From the NCBI GenBank assembly GCA_963753615.1, contig CAVWCW010000008.1:186001-250000 (forward strand): DNA of 64,000 bases, written 5' to 3'. The translations under genes and the position numbers were made by a program. The first letter of the stretch is position 1. Every line of letters starts with the position of its first letter. Below, piece after piece: positions 1 through 10,612 of the stretch. The notes beneath the pieces are model-generated. The model was not told the origin of the DNA and searched no databases. It worked only from the letters and a program-made list of their open reading frames with translations. The stretch is from CAVWCW01 sp963753615. Lineage in GTDB: Bacteria; Pseudomonadota; Gammaproteobacteria; Chromatiales; Chromatiaceae.

Positions 1-447
1 TGCGCGGTGCCGGTGTGTCTGATGCACATGCGGGGCGAGCCTCGGAGTATGCAGCACGCCCCCTGCTATGCCGACGTGCTCGCCGAGGTCTCCGCATTTC
101 TGCGCCAGCGCCTGCAGTCGGCCGAGGCGGCGGGTATACCCCGCTCGCGGCTGCTGGTGGACCCGGGCTTCGGCTTCGGAAAGAGCCTGGAGCATAATCT
201 GACCCTTTTGCGAGGTCTGCAGCGCTTCGCCGAGCTTGGGACGCCGCTGTTGGTGGGGATCTCGCGGAAGCGTATGATCGGCCAGTTGCTGGGTGACGCA
301 CCGGTGGAACAGCGCCTCTACGGCAGCCTGGCCGCCGCCCTGTTCGCAGCCGAGCGGGGCGCCGGCATTCTGCGGGTGCACGATGTCAAGCCCACCGTCG
401 ACGCGCTGCGGGTGTTGCGGGCTCTGGCCGAACCCAGGTTATCCTGA
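1..447 (+). CDS. folP: Dihydropteroate synthase, 3' part (start outside window)
   Basis: Cytosolic enzyme of folate synthesis that condenses the pterin pyrophosphate with p-aminobenzoate. The frame is already open at base 1, so the gene is cut by the window edge and about 148 C-terminal residues of a roughly 280-residue protein are seen. Visible family motifs are LMHMRG, the phosphate-binding loop VDPGFGFGKS and the late SRK motif in GISRKRMIG. It is followed 118 bp later by glmM, the same order as E. coli folP-glmM. The GTG at 7 is internal and is not a start. Confidence 0.95.
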   Translation, partial: CAVPVCLMHMRGEPRSMQHAPCYADVLAEVSAFLRQRLQSAEAAGIPRSRLLVDPGFGFGKSLEHNLTLLRGLQRFAELGTPLLVGISRKRMIGQLLGDAPVEQRLYGSLAAALFAAERGAGILRVHDVKPTVDALRVLRALAEPRLS

Positions 448-565
448 GTCAATGAGCGCGGCACAAACGCGGTTTCCGAAAGCCGAAAAACACTAAACGT
501 CAGAGTTTCCCTTATTTCGGCCGTCATCGGCCGCCGACAAAAATATAGCTTTAAGGAGCAGTCCC

Positions 566-1906
566 TTGAGCCGCAAGCATTTTGGAACCGACGGCATCCG
601 TGGCCGAGTCGGCACTCCCCCGATTACCCCGGAGTTTGTGCTCAAGCTGGGCTGGGCCGCCGGCCGTGTGCTGAGTAACGGCCCCCACAGCAAGGTACTG
701 ATCGGCAAAGATACCCGGATCTCCGGCTATATGTTGGAGTCTGCGTTGGAGGCCGGGCTGTCGGCAGCGGGGGTGAATATCCTGCTGCTTGGGCCGATGC
801 CGACTCCAGGCATTGCCTACCTCACCCGAACCTTGCACGCGCAAGCCGGCATAGTGATCAGCGCCTCCCACAACCCCCACTACGACAACGGCATCAAGTT
901 CTTCTCCGGAGACGGCAACAAGCTCCCGGACGAGATAGAAAGTGCCATCGAGGCGGAGTTGGAGCGGGACATGACCACCGTCGAGTCGCGCCAACTGGGT
1001 AAGGCCGAAAGGGTGGATGATGCCGCGGGTCGCTACATAGAGTTCTGCAAAAGCAGCGTACCGTCGCTGATGAATCTCCGCGGCATCCGGATCGTGGTCG
1101 ACTGCGCCCACGGGGCCACCTATCACATCGCCCCGCATGTGTTCGACGAATTGGGCGCTTCCGTGATCGCCATCGGCGATCGCCCCAACGGCCTCAATAT
1201 CAACGACGAGGTCGGCTCCACCCACCCGGAGAATCTGCGCCAGGCGGTGCTCAAGCATGGGGCTGACATTGGCGTCGCCCTGGACGGCGACGGCGACCGC
1301 AGCCTGCTGGTCGACGGCAACGGCAATCTGGTGGACGGAGACGATATCCTCTACATCGTGGCAAACGCCCGCAAGGCCGCCGGTGAACTCGATGGGCAGT
1401 CGGTCGTAGGTACCCAAATGAGCAACCTGGGGCTGGAACTGGCCCTCCGAAAGTTGGGGATCGGATTCGAACGCACCGCCGTGGGCGACCGCTACATCAT
1501 GGCCCGGATGCAGGAGGCGGGATGGGTGCTGGGCGGCGAGCCTTCCGGCCACATCATCTGCCTCGATCGCACGTCCACCGGCGACGGCATTGTCTCGGCT
1601 CTGCAGGTACTGGCCGAGATGCGGCGTACCGGCAAGTCCCTGAACGAGTTGCGTCGGGGGATCGAGAAGTTCCCACAGCGCCTGGTCAACGTGCGTCTGG
1701 ACCGGAGCATGGATGTGCTGGGGTCGGACCCGGTGCGGGCGGCGGTCCGGGCGGCTGAGGCAGAGCTGGCGGAGCAGGGCAGGGTGCTGCTGCGCGCTTC
1801 GGGCACCGAGCCGCTGATCCGGGTGATGGTCGAAGGCCGCGACGAGGAACAGGTCCGGCGCCTGGCGGATCAGATTGCCGACAGCGTTCGCGAACTGCTG
1901 AGCTGA
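566..1906 (+). CDS. glmM: Phosphoglucosamine mutase
   Basis: Interconverts glucosamine-6-phosphate and glucosamine-1-phosphate, the step feeding UDP-GlcNAc for peptidoglycan and LPS. At 446 aa it has the usual length. Visible are the N-terminal [10 protein letters not shown], the phosphoserine loop [10 protein letters not shown] (active Ser about residue 101), the metal loop DGDGDR near residue 240 and the sugar-binding GGEPSGH. The start is a TTG at 566: AAGGAG at 553-558 sits 7 bp upstream, and the [10 protein letters not shown]-terminus matches the family. The TTG may lower translation. folP lies upstream and tpiA downstream. Confidence 0.97.
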   Translation: MSRKHFGTDGIRGRVGTPPITPEFVLKLGWAAGRVLSNGPHSKVLIGKDTRISGYMLESALEAGLSAAGVNILLLGPMPTPGIAYLTRTLHAQAGIVISASHNPHYDNGIKFFSGDGNKLPDEIESAIEAELERDMTTVESRQLGKAERVDDAAGRYIEFCKSSVPSLMNLRGIRIVVDCAHGATYHIAPHVFDELGASVIAIGDRPNGLNINDEVGSTHPENLRQAVLKHGADIGVALDGDGDRSLLVDGNGNLVDGDDILYIVANARKAAGELDGQSVVGTQMSNLGLELALRKLGIGFERTAVGDRYIMARMQEAGWVLGGEPSGHIICLDRTSTGDGIVSALQVLAEMRRTGKSLNELRRGIEKFPQRLVNVRLDRSMDVLGSDPVRAAVRAAEAELAEQGRVLLRASGTEPLIRVMVEGRDEEQVRRLADQIADSVRELLS

Positions 1907-1997
1907 GCCCGATTGCGAAAAAGATCGCCGTTGGCGATTGATTTTGTAGCGCGGCACCGTTAAGCTAGCGCGCTTGATTTCGCACCGGGAGAAGTAG

Positions 1998-2750
1998 ATG
2001 CGTCAGCCACTCGTAGCCGGCAACTGGAAGATGAACGGGTCCCTCGACAGCGCCCGGGAACTGCTCGCTGGCATCAGCGGCGGCGTCAGCCCGGCGATGA
2101 AGGCCGAGGTGGCAGTCTGTCCCCCCTACGTCTATCTTGCCGAAGTGCAGAAGCAACTGGCGGACAGTGGCGTGGCCTGGGGAGGCCAGAACCTGGCCAG
2201 CGAGACGTCCGGGGCGTATACCGGCGAAGTGGCCGCCTCCATGCTCCTGGATTTTGACTGCAAGTACGTGATCGTCGGTCATTCCGAGCGCCGCTCCTAT
2301 TATGGGGAGGACGATGACCTGGTGGCCCGAAAGTACGCATTGGCCCGCGCCGCGGGACTCAAGCCCATCCTGTGCGTGGGCGAGACCCTCGAAGAACGTG
2401 AGCAGGGCGTCACCGAGGAGGTGGTCGGCCGCCAGCTGGACGCGGTTATCGAGTTGGAAGGGGTTGCAGCCCTGGCCGACGGCGTGATCGCTTACGAGCC
2501 GGTGTGGGCCATCGGCACCGGCGTTACCGCCAGCCCGGAGCAGGCCCAGGAGGTGCATGCCTTCATCCGTTCGCGAGTCGCGGCCCATAGCGCTCAGATT
2601 GCCGACGGCGTTCAGATCCTCTACGGCGGCAGCATGAAGCCGGACAACGCGAAGGAATTGATCGCCAAGGCCGATATCGACGGCGGTCTGATCGGCGGTG
2701 CATCCCTCAAGGCCGAGGATTTTCTCGCCATCTGCCGCGCGGCCGACTGA
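1998..2750 (+). CDS. tpiA: Triosephosphate isomerase
   Basis: Glycolytic and gluconeogenic (and Calvin-cycle) enzyme interconverting dihydroxyacetone phosphate and glyceraldehyde-3-phosphate. 250 aa, full length. Catalytic residues are in place: Lys11 in GNWKMNG, His95 in IVGHSERR and Glu167 in AYEPVWAIGTG; the phosphate loop YGGSMKPDN is near residue 210. A purine-rich Shine-Dalgarno (GGGAGAAG) precedes the ATG. It lies between glmM and secG, the common gammaproteobacterial placement beside secG and tRNA-Leu. Confidence 0.97.
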   Translation: MRQPLVAGNWKMNGSLDSARELLAGISGGVSPAMKAEVAVCPPYVYLAEVQKQLADSGVAWGGQNLASETSGAYTGEVAASMLLDFDCKYVIVGHSERRSYYGEDDDLVARKYALARAAGLKPILCVGETLEEREQGVTEEVVGRQLDAVIELEGVAALADGVIAYEPVWAIGTGVTASPEQAQEVHAFIRSRVAAHSAQIADGVQILYGGSMKPDNAKELIAKADIDGGLIGGASLKAEDFLAICRAAD

Positions 2751-2770
2751 AGCAGCGTATTTAGAGCGTT

Positions 2771-3280
2771 ATGGAAACCATACTGATAGTCTTTCACCTA
2801 GTGCTGGCGGTTGGCCTGGTCGGGCTGATCCTGATCCAGCATGGCAAGGGAGCCGACATGGGCGCCGCCTTCGGCAGCGGGGCTTCATCCACCGTATTCG
2901 GCGCCCGCGGCTCGGCCTCGTTTCTTTCCCGCACCACCGCCGCTTTGGCTACCCTGTTCTTCCTGACCAGTCTGGCCTTGGCTTATTTCGCCAGCCAGGC
3001 CACCGAGGTGCCGGGCCTGATGGATTCGGCTCCAGCGGCGCCGCTGGTGGTGACCGAACCCGAACCCGAGGGCGAAGTGCCGGTGCCGGTGGAAAACGCT
3101 CCTGTTCCGGCGGAAAGCGCGCTACCGACGCTCGCGGAGCCGGAGGCAGCCATTACCGAGGAGGTGCTTCTCGAGGTGCCCGTGTCCGTTGAGGAGAGTG
3201 CCCCGCCGGCGCCTGGAGACGCTGCGGTACCGGCAGTGGAAGCGCCGGCGCCGGCAGAAGAACAGCCCCAGCAGCAATGA
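2771..3280 (+). CDS. secG: Protein translocase subunit SecG with a long acidic tail
   Basis: Inner-membrane subunit of SecYEG that assists preprotein translocation. The conserved part is residues 1 to about 80: a first TM helix ([19 protein letters not shown]), the motif [17 protein letters not shown], then a second TM helix near residues 53-73. About 90 further residues are rich in Pro, Ala, Glu and Val, so the 169-aa protein is longer than typical SecG (about 75-130 aa). Such tails are poorly conserved. Starts 20 bp after tpiA and ends 7 bp before tRNA-Leu. Confidence 0.93.
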   Translation: METILIVFHLVLAVGLVGLILIQHGKGADMGAAFGSGASSTVFGARGSASFLSRTTAALATLFFLTSLALAYFASQATEVPGLMDSAPAAPLVVTEPEPEGEVPVPVENAPVPAESALPTLAEPEAAITEEVLLEVPVSVEESAPPAPGDAAVPAVEAPAPAEEQPQQQ

Positions 3281-3287
3281 GTTAGCA

Positions 3288-3372
3288 GCCGATGTGGTGG
3301 AATTGGTAGACACGCCGTCTTGAGGGGGCGGTGGCGCAAGCCGTGCCGGTTCAAATCCGGCCATCGGCACCA
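3288..3372 (+). tRNA. leuU: tRNA-Leu (anticodon GAG)
   Basis: Complete class II tRNA with encoded CCA. Acceptor stem GCCGATG pairs with CATCGGC (3362-3368), followed by discriminator A and CCA at 3370-3372. The anticodon stem CCGTC/GGCGG encloses loop TTGAGGG with GAG at 3322-3324. A long variable arm and the T arm GCCGG-TTCAAAT-CCGGC are present. The position directly after secG matches E. coli secG-leuU. Confidence 0.97.
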
Positions 3373-3379
3373 AATCTGA

Positions 3380-3413
3380 AGGGCGTTTCCGGACTCCGGG
3401 GCGCCTTTTTTTA
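3380..3413 (+). terminator. Rho-independent terminator after tRNA-Leu
   Basis: GGCG...CGCC stem with an inner CCGG/CCGG pairing, followed by a seven-T run at 3406-3412. It lies 10 bp after the tRNA-Leu CCA end and separates the secG/tRNA unit from the nuo operon. Confidence 0.8.
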
Positions 3414-3495
3414 TCGCTGCACAAGGCGATTTTTTTACAGGAAAAAGTCGCTCTAACTATCTGATTCATAATAAAATCGGCATTTTCTTACGAAC

Positions 3496-3525
3496 TTGAC
3501 AGGGGTTGCTCAACTGCACTAGACT
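3496..3525 (+). promoter_or_regulatory. Predicted sigma70 promoter of the nuo operon
   Basis: TTGACA at 3496-3501 is a perfect -35 box; 18 bp later TAGACT at 3520-3525 matches four of six -10 positions. It lies in the AT-richer gap between the tRNA-Leu terminator and nuoA, about 70 bp before the nuoA start. The assignment rests on sequence match alone. Confidence 0.5.
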
Positions 3526-3594
3526 GCCCGGCACTATAGATAATGCCAGCGCTGGCGCCGAGCCAATCGATGCCTGGCCGGGGAGGGGAGCCGA

Positions 3595-3951
3595 ATGCTC
3601 GAAAACTATCTGCCGATCCTAGTGTTTCTGGTGGTTGGCGGCGTGATCGGAATCGCGGTAGGTGGGCTCGGCTATCTGTTGGGACCCCAGCGCCCCGACA
3701 GCGAAAAAGACTCCCCCTACGAATGCGGCTTCGAGGCGTTCGAGGACGCGCGCATGAAGTTCGACGTGCGCTACTACCTGGTTGCCATCCTGTTCATCAT
3801 CTTCGATCTGGAAATCGTCTTTCTGTTTCCTTGGGCCGTGGTCCTGGAACAGATCGGGATGGTTGGTTTCGTCGCCATGATGGTGTTCCTGGGCATCCTG
3901 GTAGTCGGCTTTATTTATGAATGGAAGAAGGGGGCGCTGGAATGGGAGTAG
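3595..3951 (+). CDS. nuoA: NADH-quinone oxidoreductase subunit A
   Basis: Small membrane-arm subunit of the proton-pumping complex I, at the junction with the peripheral arm. 118 aa with three predicted TM helices and the family signatures [10 protein letters not shown] and [20 protein letters not shown] strong purine-rich Shine-Dalgarno (GGGGAGGGGAG) precedes the ATG. First gene of the 14-gene nuo operon; its 3' end overlaps nuoB by 10 bp. Confidence 0.97.
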   Translation: MLENYLPILVFLVVGGVIGIAVGGLGYLLGPQRPDSEKDSPYECGFEAFEDARMKFDVRYYLVAILFIIFDLEIVFLFPWAVVLEQIGMVGFVAMMVFLGILVVGFIYEWKKGALEWE

Positions 3952-4417
3952 AAGGCATCCTCGAGCAGGGGTTCATCACGACCAATGCTGACAAGCTGAT
4001 CAATTGGGCCCGTACCGGCTCCATGTGGCCGATGACCTTCGGGCTGGCCTGTTGCGCGGTGGAGATGATGCAGGCCGGTGCATCGCGCTACGATTTGGAC
4101 CGCTTCGGTATCGTGTTCCGCCCCAGCCCCCGCCAGTCCGACGTCATGATCGTTGCGGGCACCCTGGTCAACAAGATGGCCCCGGCGCTGCGCAAGGTCT
4201 ACGATCAGATGGCGGAGCCACGCTGGGTGATTTCCATGGGTTCATGCGCCAACGGCGGCGGTTACTACCACTATTCCTACTCGGTGGTGCGTGGCTGCGA
4301 CCGCATCGTCCCAGTGGACGTCTATGTGCCGGGCTGCCCCCCACTGCTGAAGCTCTGATATACGGCATTCTGCAGTTGCAGAACAAGATCCGCCGTACCA
4401 ACACCATCGCCCGCTGA
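3942..4417 (+). CDS. nuoB: NADH-quinone oxidoreductase subunit B (one frame shift)
   Basis: Peripheral subunit holding the last 4Fe-4S cluster (N2), which reduces quinone. Cluster ligands are visible: the tandem cysteines in [18 protein letters not shown] and VPGCPP. The reading frame stops early at about 4358, but the adjacent frame continues as [16 protein letters not shown] and ends at 4417. The break falls in a run of six C at about 4337-4342 where seven restore the family sequence. Because NuoB is indispensable to the complex, a sequencing error is the simplest explanation. The ATG at 3942 starts inside the end of nuoA. Confidence 0.93.
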
Positions 4418-4426
4418 GCCGGCCCT

Positions 4427-5161
4427 ATGAGCTATTCTGCTGACGCGACCCCCAACGAGCGCCTCGACGAACTGGTCGAGAAGTTGGAAGAGTCGTTCGA
4501 AGAGATCGAATTGGAAATCCAACGCGATCGCGGCGAGCTGACCCTGGTGCTGCCTCGGGAACAGTTGCTGGAGGTGGCCACCCGGCTGCGCGACGGCAAG
4601 GACTTCGAATTTGCCCAGTTGGTGGATCTGTGCGGCATCGATTACGCCGCCCACGGGCTTGCCGAGTGGGACACCGAGACTGCCAGTGCCACCGGCTTTG
4701 GCCGAGGGGCAAGGCGCGATGCGGATAGAGAGCCCAGCAACGCCTATCCGTCCCGTTTTGCCGTGGTGGTGCATCTGCTCTCGCATCGCTTCAACCTGCG
4801 CCTGCGCTTGAAAGTGTTCCTGGATGACGAACAGCCGGTGCTGGATTCCCTTTGCGGCGTTTGGAACTCCGCCAACTGGTTCGAGCGCGAGGCCTTCGAT
4901 CTCTATGGGATCCTGTTCGATGGTCACCCCGACCTGCGCCGCATCCTCACCGACTACGGTTTCGTTGGCCACCCGTTCCGCAAGGACTTTCCCCTCAGCG
5001 GCCATGTCGAGATGCGTTACGATCCGGACAAGCAGCGGGTGGTCTACGAGCCGGTGTCCATCGAGCCCAGAGTGCTGGTGCCGCGGGTGATACGCGAAGA
5101 CAACCGTTATCAGCATCCGGAGGCTCAGGCTTCCGCCGATTCGGATACTGCCGATGCCTGA
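4427..5161 (+). CDS. nuoC: NADH-quinone oxidoreductase subunit C
   Basis: Peripheral-arm structural subunit (30-kDa family) that binds NuoD. 244 aa as a separate gene, not fused to nuoD as in E. coli. The family signature [14 protein letters not shown] and the following [13 protein letters not shown] and HPFRKDFPL are present. An insertion around residues 85-105, rich in Asp and Arg, precedes the core. Starts 9 bp after nuoB and overlaps nuoD by 8 bp, suggesting coupled translation. Confidence 0.95.
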   Translation: MSYSADATPNERLDELVEKLEESFEEIELEIQRDRGELTLVLPREQLLEVATRLRDGKDFEFAQLVDLCGIDYAAHGLAEWDTETASATGFGRGARRDADREPSNAYPSRFAVVVHLLSHRFNLRLRLKVFLDDEQPVLDSLCGVWNSANWFEREAFDLYGILFDGHPDLRRILTDYGFVGHPFRKDFPLSGHVEMRYDPDKQRVVYEPVSIEPRVLVPRVIREDNRYQHPEAQASADSDTADA

Positions 5162-6407
5162 CATTCGCAACTACACGTTGAATTTCGGCCCCCAGCACCC
5201 GGCCGCCCACGGTGTACTGCGCCTGGTTCTGGAGATGGACGGCGAGGTGATCGAAAGGGCAGACCCCCATATCGGTCTGCTGCACCGGGCCACCGAAAAA
5301 CTCGCCGAGAGCAAGCCCTACAACCAGAGCATCGGCTACATGGACCGTCTCGACTACGTGTCCATGATGTGCAACGAACACGGTTATGTGCGCGCGATAG
5401 AGGCCTTGTTGGGCATCGAAGCGCCGTTGCGGGCCCAATACATCCGCACCCTGTTCGACGAGATCACCCGTATCCTCAACCACCTGATGTGGCTCGGCAC
5501 CCACGCCCTGGATGTGGGCGCCATGAGCATGTTCCTGTACTGCTTCCGCGAGCGCGAGGACCTGATCGATTGCTACGAGGCGGTCTCTGGCTCGCGTATG
5601 CACGCTACCTACTACCGCCCCGGCGGCGTGTATCGGGATCTGCCGCAGAAAATGCCTCAGTACCGCCCGGGAAAATGGAGTGACGAAAAAGAGACCAGGC
5701 GCCGCAACGCCAACCGCCAGGGCTCGCTGCTGGATTTTCTCGACGACTTCAGCCAGCGCTTCCCCGGCTATGTGGACGAGTACGAGACCCTGCTGACCAA
5801 GAATCGGATCTGGCGTCAGCGCACCGTAGGCATCGGCGTGGTATCCCCCGAACGGGCGCTCCAGCTGGGCTTCTCCGGCCCCATGCTGCGCGGCTCCGGC
5901 ATCGCCTGGGACCTGCGCAAAAAGCAGCCCTATGCGGCCTACGACCGGGTCGATTTCGACGTCCCTGTGGGGGTCAACGGTGATTGCTACGACCGCTATC
6001 TGGTGCGGGTCGAGGAGATGCGCCAGTCCAACCGCATCATCGGCCAATGCGTGGACTGGCTGCGCAACAATCCCGGCCCGGTGATGATCGAAGACCACAA
6101 GATCGCCCCACCCAAGCGGGCCGAGATGAAACAGGATATGGAGGCCCTGATCCACCACTTCAAACTGTTCACCGAAGGCTTCTGCCCGCCGCCGGGCGAG
6201 GTCTATGCAGCGGTCGAGGCGCCGAAAGGGGAATTCGGGGTCTATCTGGTTTCCGACGGCGCCAACAAGCCGTACCGCCTCAAGGTGCGAGCCCCCGGCT
6301 TCGCCCACATGGCGGCCATGGACGAGATGTCCAAGGGCCACATGTTGGCGGACGTGGTGACCATTATTGGTACCCTGGACGTCGTCTTCGGCGAGATCGA
6401 CCGGTAA
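5154..6407 (+). CDS. nuoD: NADH-quinone oxidoreductase subunit D
   Basis: Peripheral 49-kDa subunit that forms the quinone-binding cavity with NuoB; distantly related to NiFe-hydrogenase large subunits. 417 aa, normal length. Characteristic stretches include [20 protein letters not shown] at the N-terminus, [28 protein letters not shown] and the C-terminal VFGEIDR. It overlaps the end of nuoC. Confidence 0.97.
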   Translation: MPDIRNYTLNFGPQHPAAHGVLRLVLEMDGEVIERADPHIGLLHRATEKLAESKPYNQSIGYMDRLDYVSMMCNEHGYVRAIEALLGIEAPLRAQYIRTLFDEITRILNHLMWLGTHALDVGAMSMFLYCFREREDLIDCYEAVSGSRMHATYYRPGGVYRDLPQKMPQYRPGKWSDEKETRRRNANRQGSLLDFLDDFSQRFPGYVDEYETLLTKNRIWRQRTVGIGVVSPERALQLGFSGPMLRGSGIAWDLRKKQPYAAYDRVDFDVPVGVNGDCYDRYLVRVEEMRQSNRIIGQCVDWLRNNPGPVMIEDHKIAPPKRAEMKQDMEALIHHFKLFTEGFCPPPGEVYAAVEAPKGEFGVYLVSDGANKPYRLKVRAPGFAHMAAMDEMSKGHMLADVVTIIGTLDVVFGEIDR

Positions 6408-6417
6408 GTAGTAGAGA

Positions 6418-6927
6418 ATGAGCGACACGAATATGGCGCCGAACCGAGAGCAAGCCATGGCCCCCGACGTGCTGGCCGAGATCGACCGCTGGGTCGCCAA
6501 GTACCCCCCGGAGTGGAAGCAGTCGGCGGTGATGGCCGCCCTGCGGGTGGTGCAGGACGCCAACGGTGGCTGGCTCACCAGCGAACTCATGGACCAGGTG
6601 GCCGAGTACCTGGAAATGCCGCCGATCGCGGTATACGAAGTCGCCACCTTCTACTCGATGTACGAAATCAAGCCGGTCGGCCGGCACAAGATCTGCCTGT
6701 GCACCAATGTTTCCTGCATGATCAACGACAGCGGGCGAATTCAGGCCCATCTGGAGCGCAAGCTGGGGATTAAGTTGGGACAGACCACCGCCGACGGCCG
6801 CTTCACCCTCAAGGAGGTCGAATGTCTGGGGGCCTGCGGGGGCGCGCCGATGATGCAGATCGGAAATCAGTACTATGAGAACCTGACCCCCGAGATCGTG
6901 GATTCCATTCTCGACGGACTGGAGTGA
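6418..6927 (+). CDS. nuoE: NADH-quinone oxidoreductase subunit E
   Basis: Peripheral 24-kDa thioredoxin-fold subunit carrying the 2Fe-2S cluster N1a. 169 aa. The four ligands follow the family spacing: Cys95 and Cys100 in CLCTNVSC, Cys136 and Cys140 in ECLGACGGAP. Forms the NADH-dehydrogenase module with NuoF and NuoG; starts 10 bp after nuoD and ends 3 bp before nuoF. Confidence 0.97.
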   Translation: MSDTNMAPNREQAMAPDVLAEIDRWVAKYPPEWKQSAVMAALRVVQDANGGWLTSELMDQVAEYLEMPPIAVYEVATFYSMYEIKPVGRHKICLCTNVSCMINDSGRIQAHLERKLGIKLGQTTADGRFTLKEVECLGACGGAPMMQIGNQYYENLTPEIVDSILDGLE

Positions 6928-6930
6928 CGC

Positions 6931-8208
6931 ATGGCCAACGAAGTCTGTTTCCGCAATATGGATCTCGACCGCCCCTGGCTGCTGGAGCAATACCAGAAGC
7001 GCGGCGGCTACGAGATGTTGAGCAAGGTGCTGCGCGGAGAGCTCGAGCCGGGGCAGATCGTCGACGAGGTCAAGAAATCGGGCCTGCGCGGGCGTGGCGG
7101 GGCCGGTTTCCCGACCGGGCTAAAGTGGAGCTTCATCAAACGCGACGCCGCTGGGCCGAAATATATCGTCTGCAACTCCGACGAGGGCGAGCCCGGTACG
7201 TTCAAGGACCGCGACATTCTGCGCTACAACCCCCATGCCCTGATCGAGGGTATGGCCATCGCCGGCTATGTAATCAACGCCAACGTCGGCTACAACTACA
7301 TCCGGGGCGAGTTCTGGGAGCCGTACGAGCGCTTCGAGGGGGCCCTGGAAGAGGCGCGGGCGGCAGGCTTCCTGGGCCGTGATCTGCTCGGCTCCGGTTT
7401 CGACTTCGAGCTCTATACTCACCTGGGCGCCGGCGCCTACATCTGCGGCGAGGAGACCGCCCTGCTGGAGTCTTTGGAGGGCAAAAAGGGCCAGCCCCGC
7501 TACAAGCCCCCTTTCCCTGCCCAGTACGGGCTGTTCGGCCGGCCGACCATTATCAACAATACCGAGACCCTGGCCTCGGTTCCGGATATCCTGCGCAACG
7601 GCGGCGACTGGTTCCGCGAGATCGGGGTCGAGAACAGCGGCGGCCCCAAACTGTTTTCGGTCTCCGGCAATGTCAACAAGCCCGGTAACTTCGAGGTGCC
7701 CCTGGGCACCCCGTTCTCCGAGTTGCTGGAGATGGCCGGCGGTATGCGCGACGGGCGCCCGCTGAAGGCGGTGATTCCGGGCGGCTCCTCGGCTCCGGTG
7801 ATCCCGGGCGAGCAGATGATGCAGTTGAATATGGACTATGACAGCATCGCCCAGGCGGGCTCCATGCTTGGCTCCGGGGCGGTGATCGTAATGGATGACC
7901 GCGCCTGCATGGTCAAGGTGCTCGAGCGCATGGCCTATTTCTATCACGAAGAGTCCTGCGGACAATGCACCCCCTGCCGCGAGGGGACCGGTTGGATGTA
8001 CCGGGTGATTCATCGCATCGAGAACGGTCAGGGACGCCAGGCGGACCTGGACCTCCTGGACGACGTGGCGGCCAAGATTCAGGGCCGTACCATCTGTGCG
8101 CTGGGCGACGCCGCTGCTATGCCGGTGGCCGGTATGCTGCGCCACTACCGCGATGAGTTCCAATATCACATCGACCACGGCAAGTGCCTGGTCGAGTCCG
8201 GCAGCTGA
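6931..8208 (+). CDS. nuoF: NADH-quinone oxidoreductase subunit F (NADH-binding)
   Basis: 51-kDa subunit that binds NADH and FMN and passes electrons to cluster N3. 425 aa. The glycine-rich nucleotide site [15 protein letters not shown] is near residue 55. The N3 cysteines are 343, 346 and 349 in [11 protein letters not shown], with Cys389 in [11 protein letters not shown]. Starts 3 bp after nuoE; nuoG follows after 36 bp. Confidence 0.97.
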   Translation: MANEVCFRNMDLDRPWLLEQYQKRGGYEMLSKVLRGELEPGQIVDEVKKSGLRGRGGAGFPTGLKWSFIKRDAAGPKYIVCNSDEGEPGTFKDRDILRYNPHALIEGMAIAGYVINANVGYNYIRGEFWEPYERFEGALEEARAAGFLGRDLLGSGFDFELYTHLGAGAYICGEETALLESLEGKKGQPRYKPPFPAQYGLFGRPTIINNTETLASVPDILRNGGDWFREIGVENSGGPKLFSVSGNVNKPGNFEVPLGTPFSELLEMAGGMRDGRPLKAVIPGGSSAPVIPGEQMMQLNMDYDSIAQAGSMLGSGAVIVMDDRACMVKVLERMAYFYHEESCGQCTPCREGTGWMYRVIHRIENGQGRQADLDLLDDVAAKIQGRTICALGDAAAMPVAGMLRHYRDEFQYHIDHGKCLVESGS

Positions 8209-8244
8209 GTGTCGGCCGCGGGCGCTGGTTAGAGACGAGTTACG

Positions 8245-10608
8245 ATGACTGACGACGCATTGATTACCATCGAGGTCGACGGCCGGGAGCTTAAGGCCCG
8301 GCCGGGCGCCATGCTGATCGAAGTGACGGACGCGGCCGGCATTGACATCCCGCGCTTCTGTTACCACGAGAAGCTGTCGGTGGCTGCCAACTGCCGCATG
8401 TGTCTGGTGGAGGTGGAGCGGGCCCCCAAGCCCTTGCCCGCCTGCGCCACCCCGGTTAGCGACGGCATGAAGGTGTACACCCGCTCGCCGCTGGCCCTGG
8501 CGGCCCAGAAAGGCACGATGGAGTTTCTGCTCATCAATCACCCGCTGGACTGCCCGATCTGCGATCAGGGGGGCGAGTGCGAACTGCAGGACGTGGCCAT
8601 GGGCTACGGCGGCGGAGCATCGCGCTTCGCCGAACGCAAGCGGGTGGTCAAAGACCAGGATATTGGCCCCCTGATCGCCACCGACATGACCCGCTGCATC
8701 CATTGCACGCGCTGCGTTCGCTTCGGCGACGAGATCGCCGGGCTGCGCGAGCTGGGTGCCACCGGGCGCGGCGAGCACACCAAGATCGGCACCTATATCG
8801 AGCACAGCGTCGCCTCGGAGCTGTCAGGCAACGTAATCGACCTGTGCCCGGTGGGTGCTCTGACCTCCAAGCCCTTCCGGTATCAGGCCCGGGCCTGGGA
8901 ACTGGTGCAGAAGGAGGGCATCGCCCCCCACGATTCGGTGGGTTCGAACCTGTTTATTCACGTGCGCGGCAATCAGGTGATGCGCGTCCACCCGCGGGCC
9001 AACGAGGCGGTAAACGAGGTCTGGATCTCCGACCGCGACCGCTTCAGCTATCAGGGCTTGAACAGCCCGGACCGCTTGCACCGACCGCTGGTCAAGCGCG
9101 ACGGTGCCTGGCAGGAAGTGGACTGGGAGCAGGCCCTGGAGTTGGTAGCCAACGGCCTGCGCGAAGCGGCCGAGGCCGGCCCCGAACAATTGGCCGGGCT
9201 AGTGGCCCCCAGCGCCACGCTGGAAGAGCTGTATCTGGCCCAGCGCATCATACGTGGCCTGGGTAGCGGCAATATCGATCACCGCCTGCGCCAAGGGGAC
9301 TTCCGGGGCGATGCCTCCGATCCCGCCTTTGCCTGGCTCGGCCTGCCCATCGCTGAGCTTGAGCGGCTCGACTCGGCATTGCTGATCGGGGCCAACGCGC
9401 GCAAGGAGCAGCCGCTTCTCGGACACCGCCTGCGCAAGGCCGCCTTGTCCGGAGCTCGGATCGGTTACCTCAATCCGCTGCCCCTGGAGCTGAATTACCA
9501 GGCCAGTCAAATGGTGCTGGCCCCGGCGGCCATGGTCTCCGCCCTGGCCGGAATCGCCAAGGCCCTGCGGGCGAAAGCGAAGGGGAGCGCGGGCAAGCTG
9601 ATCACTGCCGCCAAGCCCGATGCCGGGCAAAAAGCATTGGCAGACGTGCTCAAGAAGGGCGATCGCGCCGCGGTGTTGCTCGGCAATCTGGCTCAGGCTC
9701 ACCCGGACTATGCGATCCTGCGCGATCTGGCGGCCGCGGTTGCCGCCGCCGCTGGCGCCAGCCTGGGTTTCCTGCCCGAAGCGGCCAACTCGGTGGGGGC
9801 CCGCCTCGCCGGCGCCCTGCCGCACCGGGGCCCGGCCGCTCAGCCGGCGGAGCCCGCCGGGGCCGCAGTGGACGAGTTGCTGGCGGCACCGCGTAAGGGC
9901 GTATTGCTGCTGGGGATGGAACCGGACGCCGACTGTTGGGACCCGGCGCGAGCCCAGGCCAGCTTGGGCGCCTCTGAATTGGTGGTCGCGCTCACAGCCT
10001 ACCGCAGCCCGTCCCTGGAGGCCTGCGCGGACATCATGCTGCCGATCGCGGGCTTCGCCGAGACCTCCGGCACTTACGTCAATGCGGATGGCCGTTGGCA
10101 AGGCTTCCGCGGCGCGGTAGCACCCCCGGGAGCGGCGCGCCCGGCCTGGAAAGTGTTGCGGGTGCTGGGAAACCTGCTGGATCTGGAAGGCTTCGACTAT
10201 GTGAGTTCCGAGCAGGTGCGCGACGAACTCCAGGCACTTTGCTCCGAATTGAAGCCGGACAACGCCCTGGGTGCGGCGGTGTCGGACAAACCGACCGCCG
10301 CCTCAGGCCTGACCCGTGTCGGCGAGGTACCGCTATACGCGCTCGACCCCCTGGTTCGGCGCGCCGAGGCCCTGCAGCGGACCGCCGACGCGATTTCAGC
10401 CGGCATTCGCATCAGCCCGGCCTTGGCGGCCACTTTGGGTCTCGAAGGGGTCGAGCGGGCGGTGGCGGTGCAGGGCGACGCCCGGGCAGAGTTGCCGTTG
10501 GAGATCGATGCCGAGATGCCGGATGACTGTGTTCGCATTCCCGCCGGGGTGCCGGGCACCGGGATGTTGGGCGGCCAGTTCGCCGCCGTGACGTTGGAAA
10601 AGGGCTAG
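8245..10608 (+). CDS. nuoG: NADH-quinone oxidoreductase subunit G
   Basis: Largest peripheral subunit, an iron-sulfur wire fused to a molybdopterin-oxidoreductase-like fold. 787 aa. The N-terminal 2Fe-2S domain has Cys39, 50, 53 and 67. The next 4Fe-4S cluster is bound by His99, Cys103, Cys106 and Cys112 in [11 protein letters not shown] further cluster uses Cys151, 154, 157 (CIHCTRC) and the Cys of DLCPVGAL. The C-terminal 500 residues are Ala/Leu-rich and less conserved, as is usual. Followed 4 bp later by nuoH. Confidence 0.96.
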   Translation: MTDDALITIEVDGRELKARPGAMLIEVTDAAGIDIPRFCYHEKLSVAANCRMCLVEVERAPKPLPACATPVSDGMKVYTRSPLALAAQKGTMEFLLINHPLDCPICDQGGECELQDVAMGYGGGASRFAERKRVVKDQDIGPLIATDMTRCIHCTRCVRFGDEIAGLRELGATGRGEHTKIGTYIEHSVASELSGNVIDLCPVGALTSKPFRYQARAWELVQKEGIAPHDSVGSNLFIHVRGNQVMRVHPRANEAVNEVWISDRDRFSYQGLNSPDRLHRPLVKRDGAWQEVDWEQALELVANGLREAAEAGPEQLAGLVAPSATLEELYLAQRIIRGLGSGNIDHRLRQGDFRGDASDPAFAWLGLPIAELERLDSALLIGANARKEQPLLGHRLRKAALSGARIGYLNPLPLELNYQASQMVLAPAAMVSALAGIAKALRAKAKGSAGKLITAAKPDAGQKALADVLKKGDRAAVLLGNLAQAHPDYAILRDLAAAVAAAAGASLGFLPEAANSVGARLAGALPHRGPAAQPAEPAGAAVDELLAAPRKGVLLLGMEPDADCWDPARAQASLGASELVVALTAYRSPSLEACADIMLPIAGFAETSGTYVNADGRWQGFRGAVAPPGAARPAWKVLRVLGNLLDLEGFDYVSSEQVRDELQALCSELKPDNALGAAVSDKPTAASGLTRVGEVPLYALDPLVRRAEALQRTADAISAGIRISPALAATLGLEGVERAVAVQGDARAELPLEIDAEMPDDCVRIPAGVPGTGMLGGQFAAVTLEKG

Positions 10609-10612
10609 CTTT

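Noticed and set aside
551..1957. 468-codon antisense frame opposite glmM
   Set aside because: Complete overlap with a certain gene and random-looking composition.
4995..8805. Very long antisense open frames (over 500 codons) opposite nuoD and nuoF-nuoG
   Set aside because: High GC third positions on the coding strand leave the reverse strand open; the translated text is His/Gln/Gly-rich with no homology.
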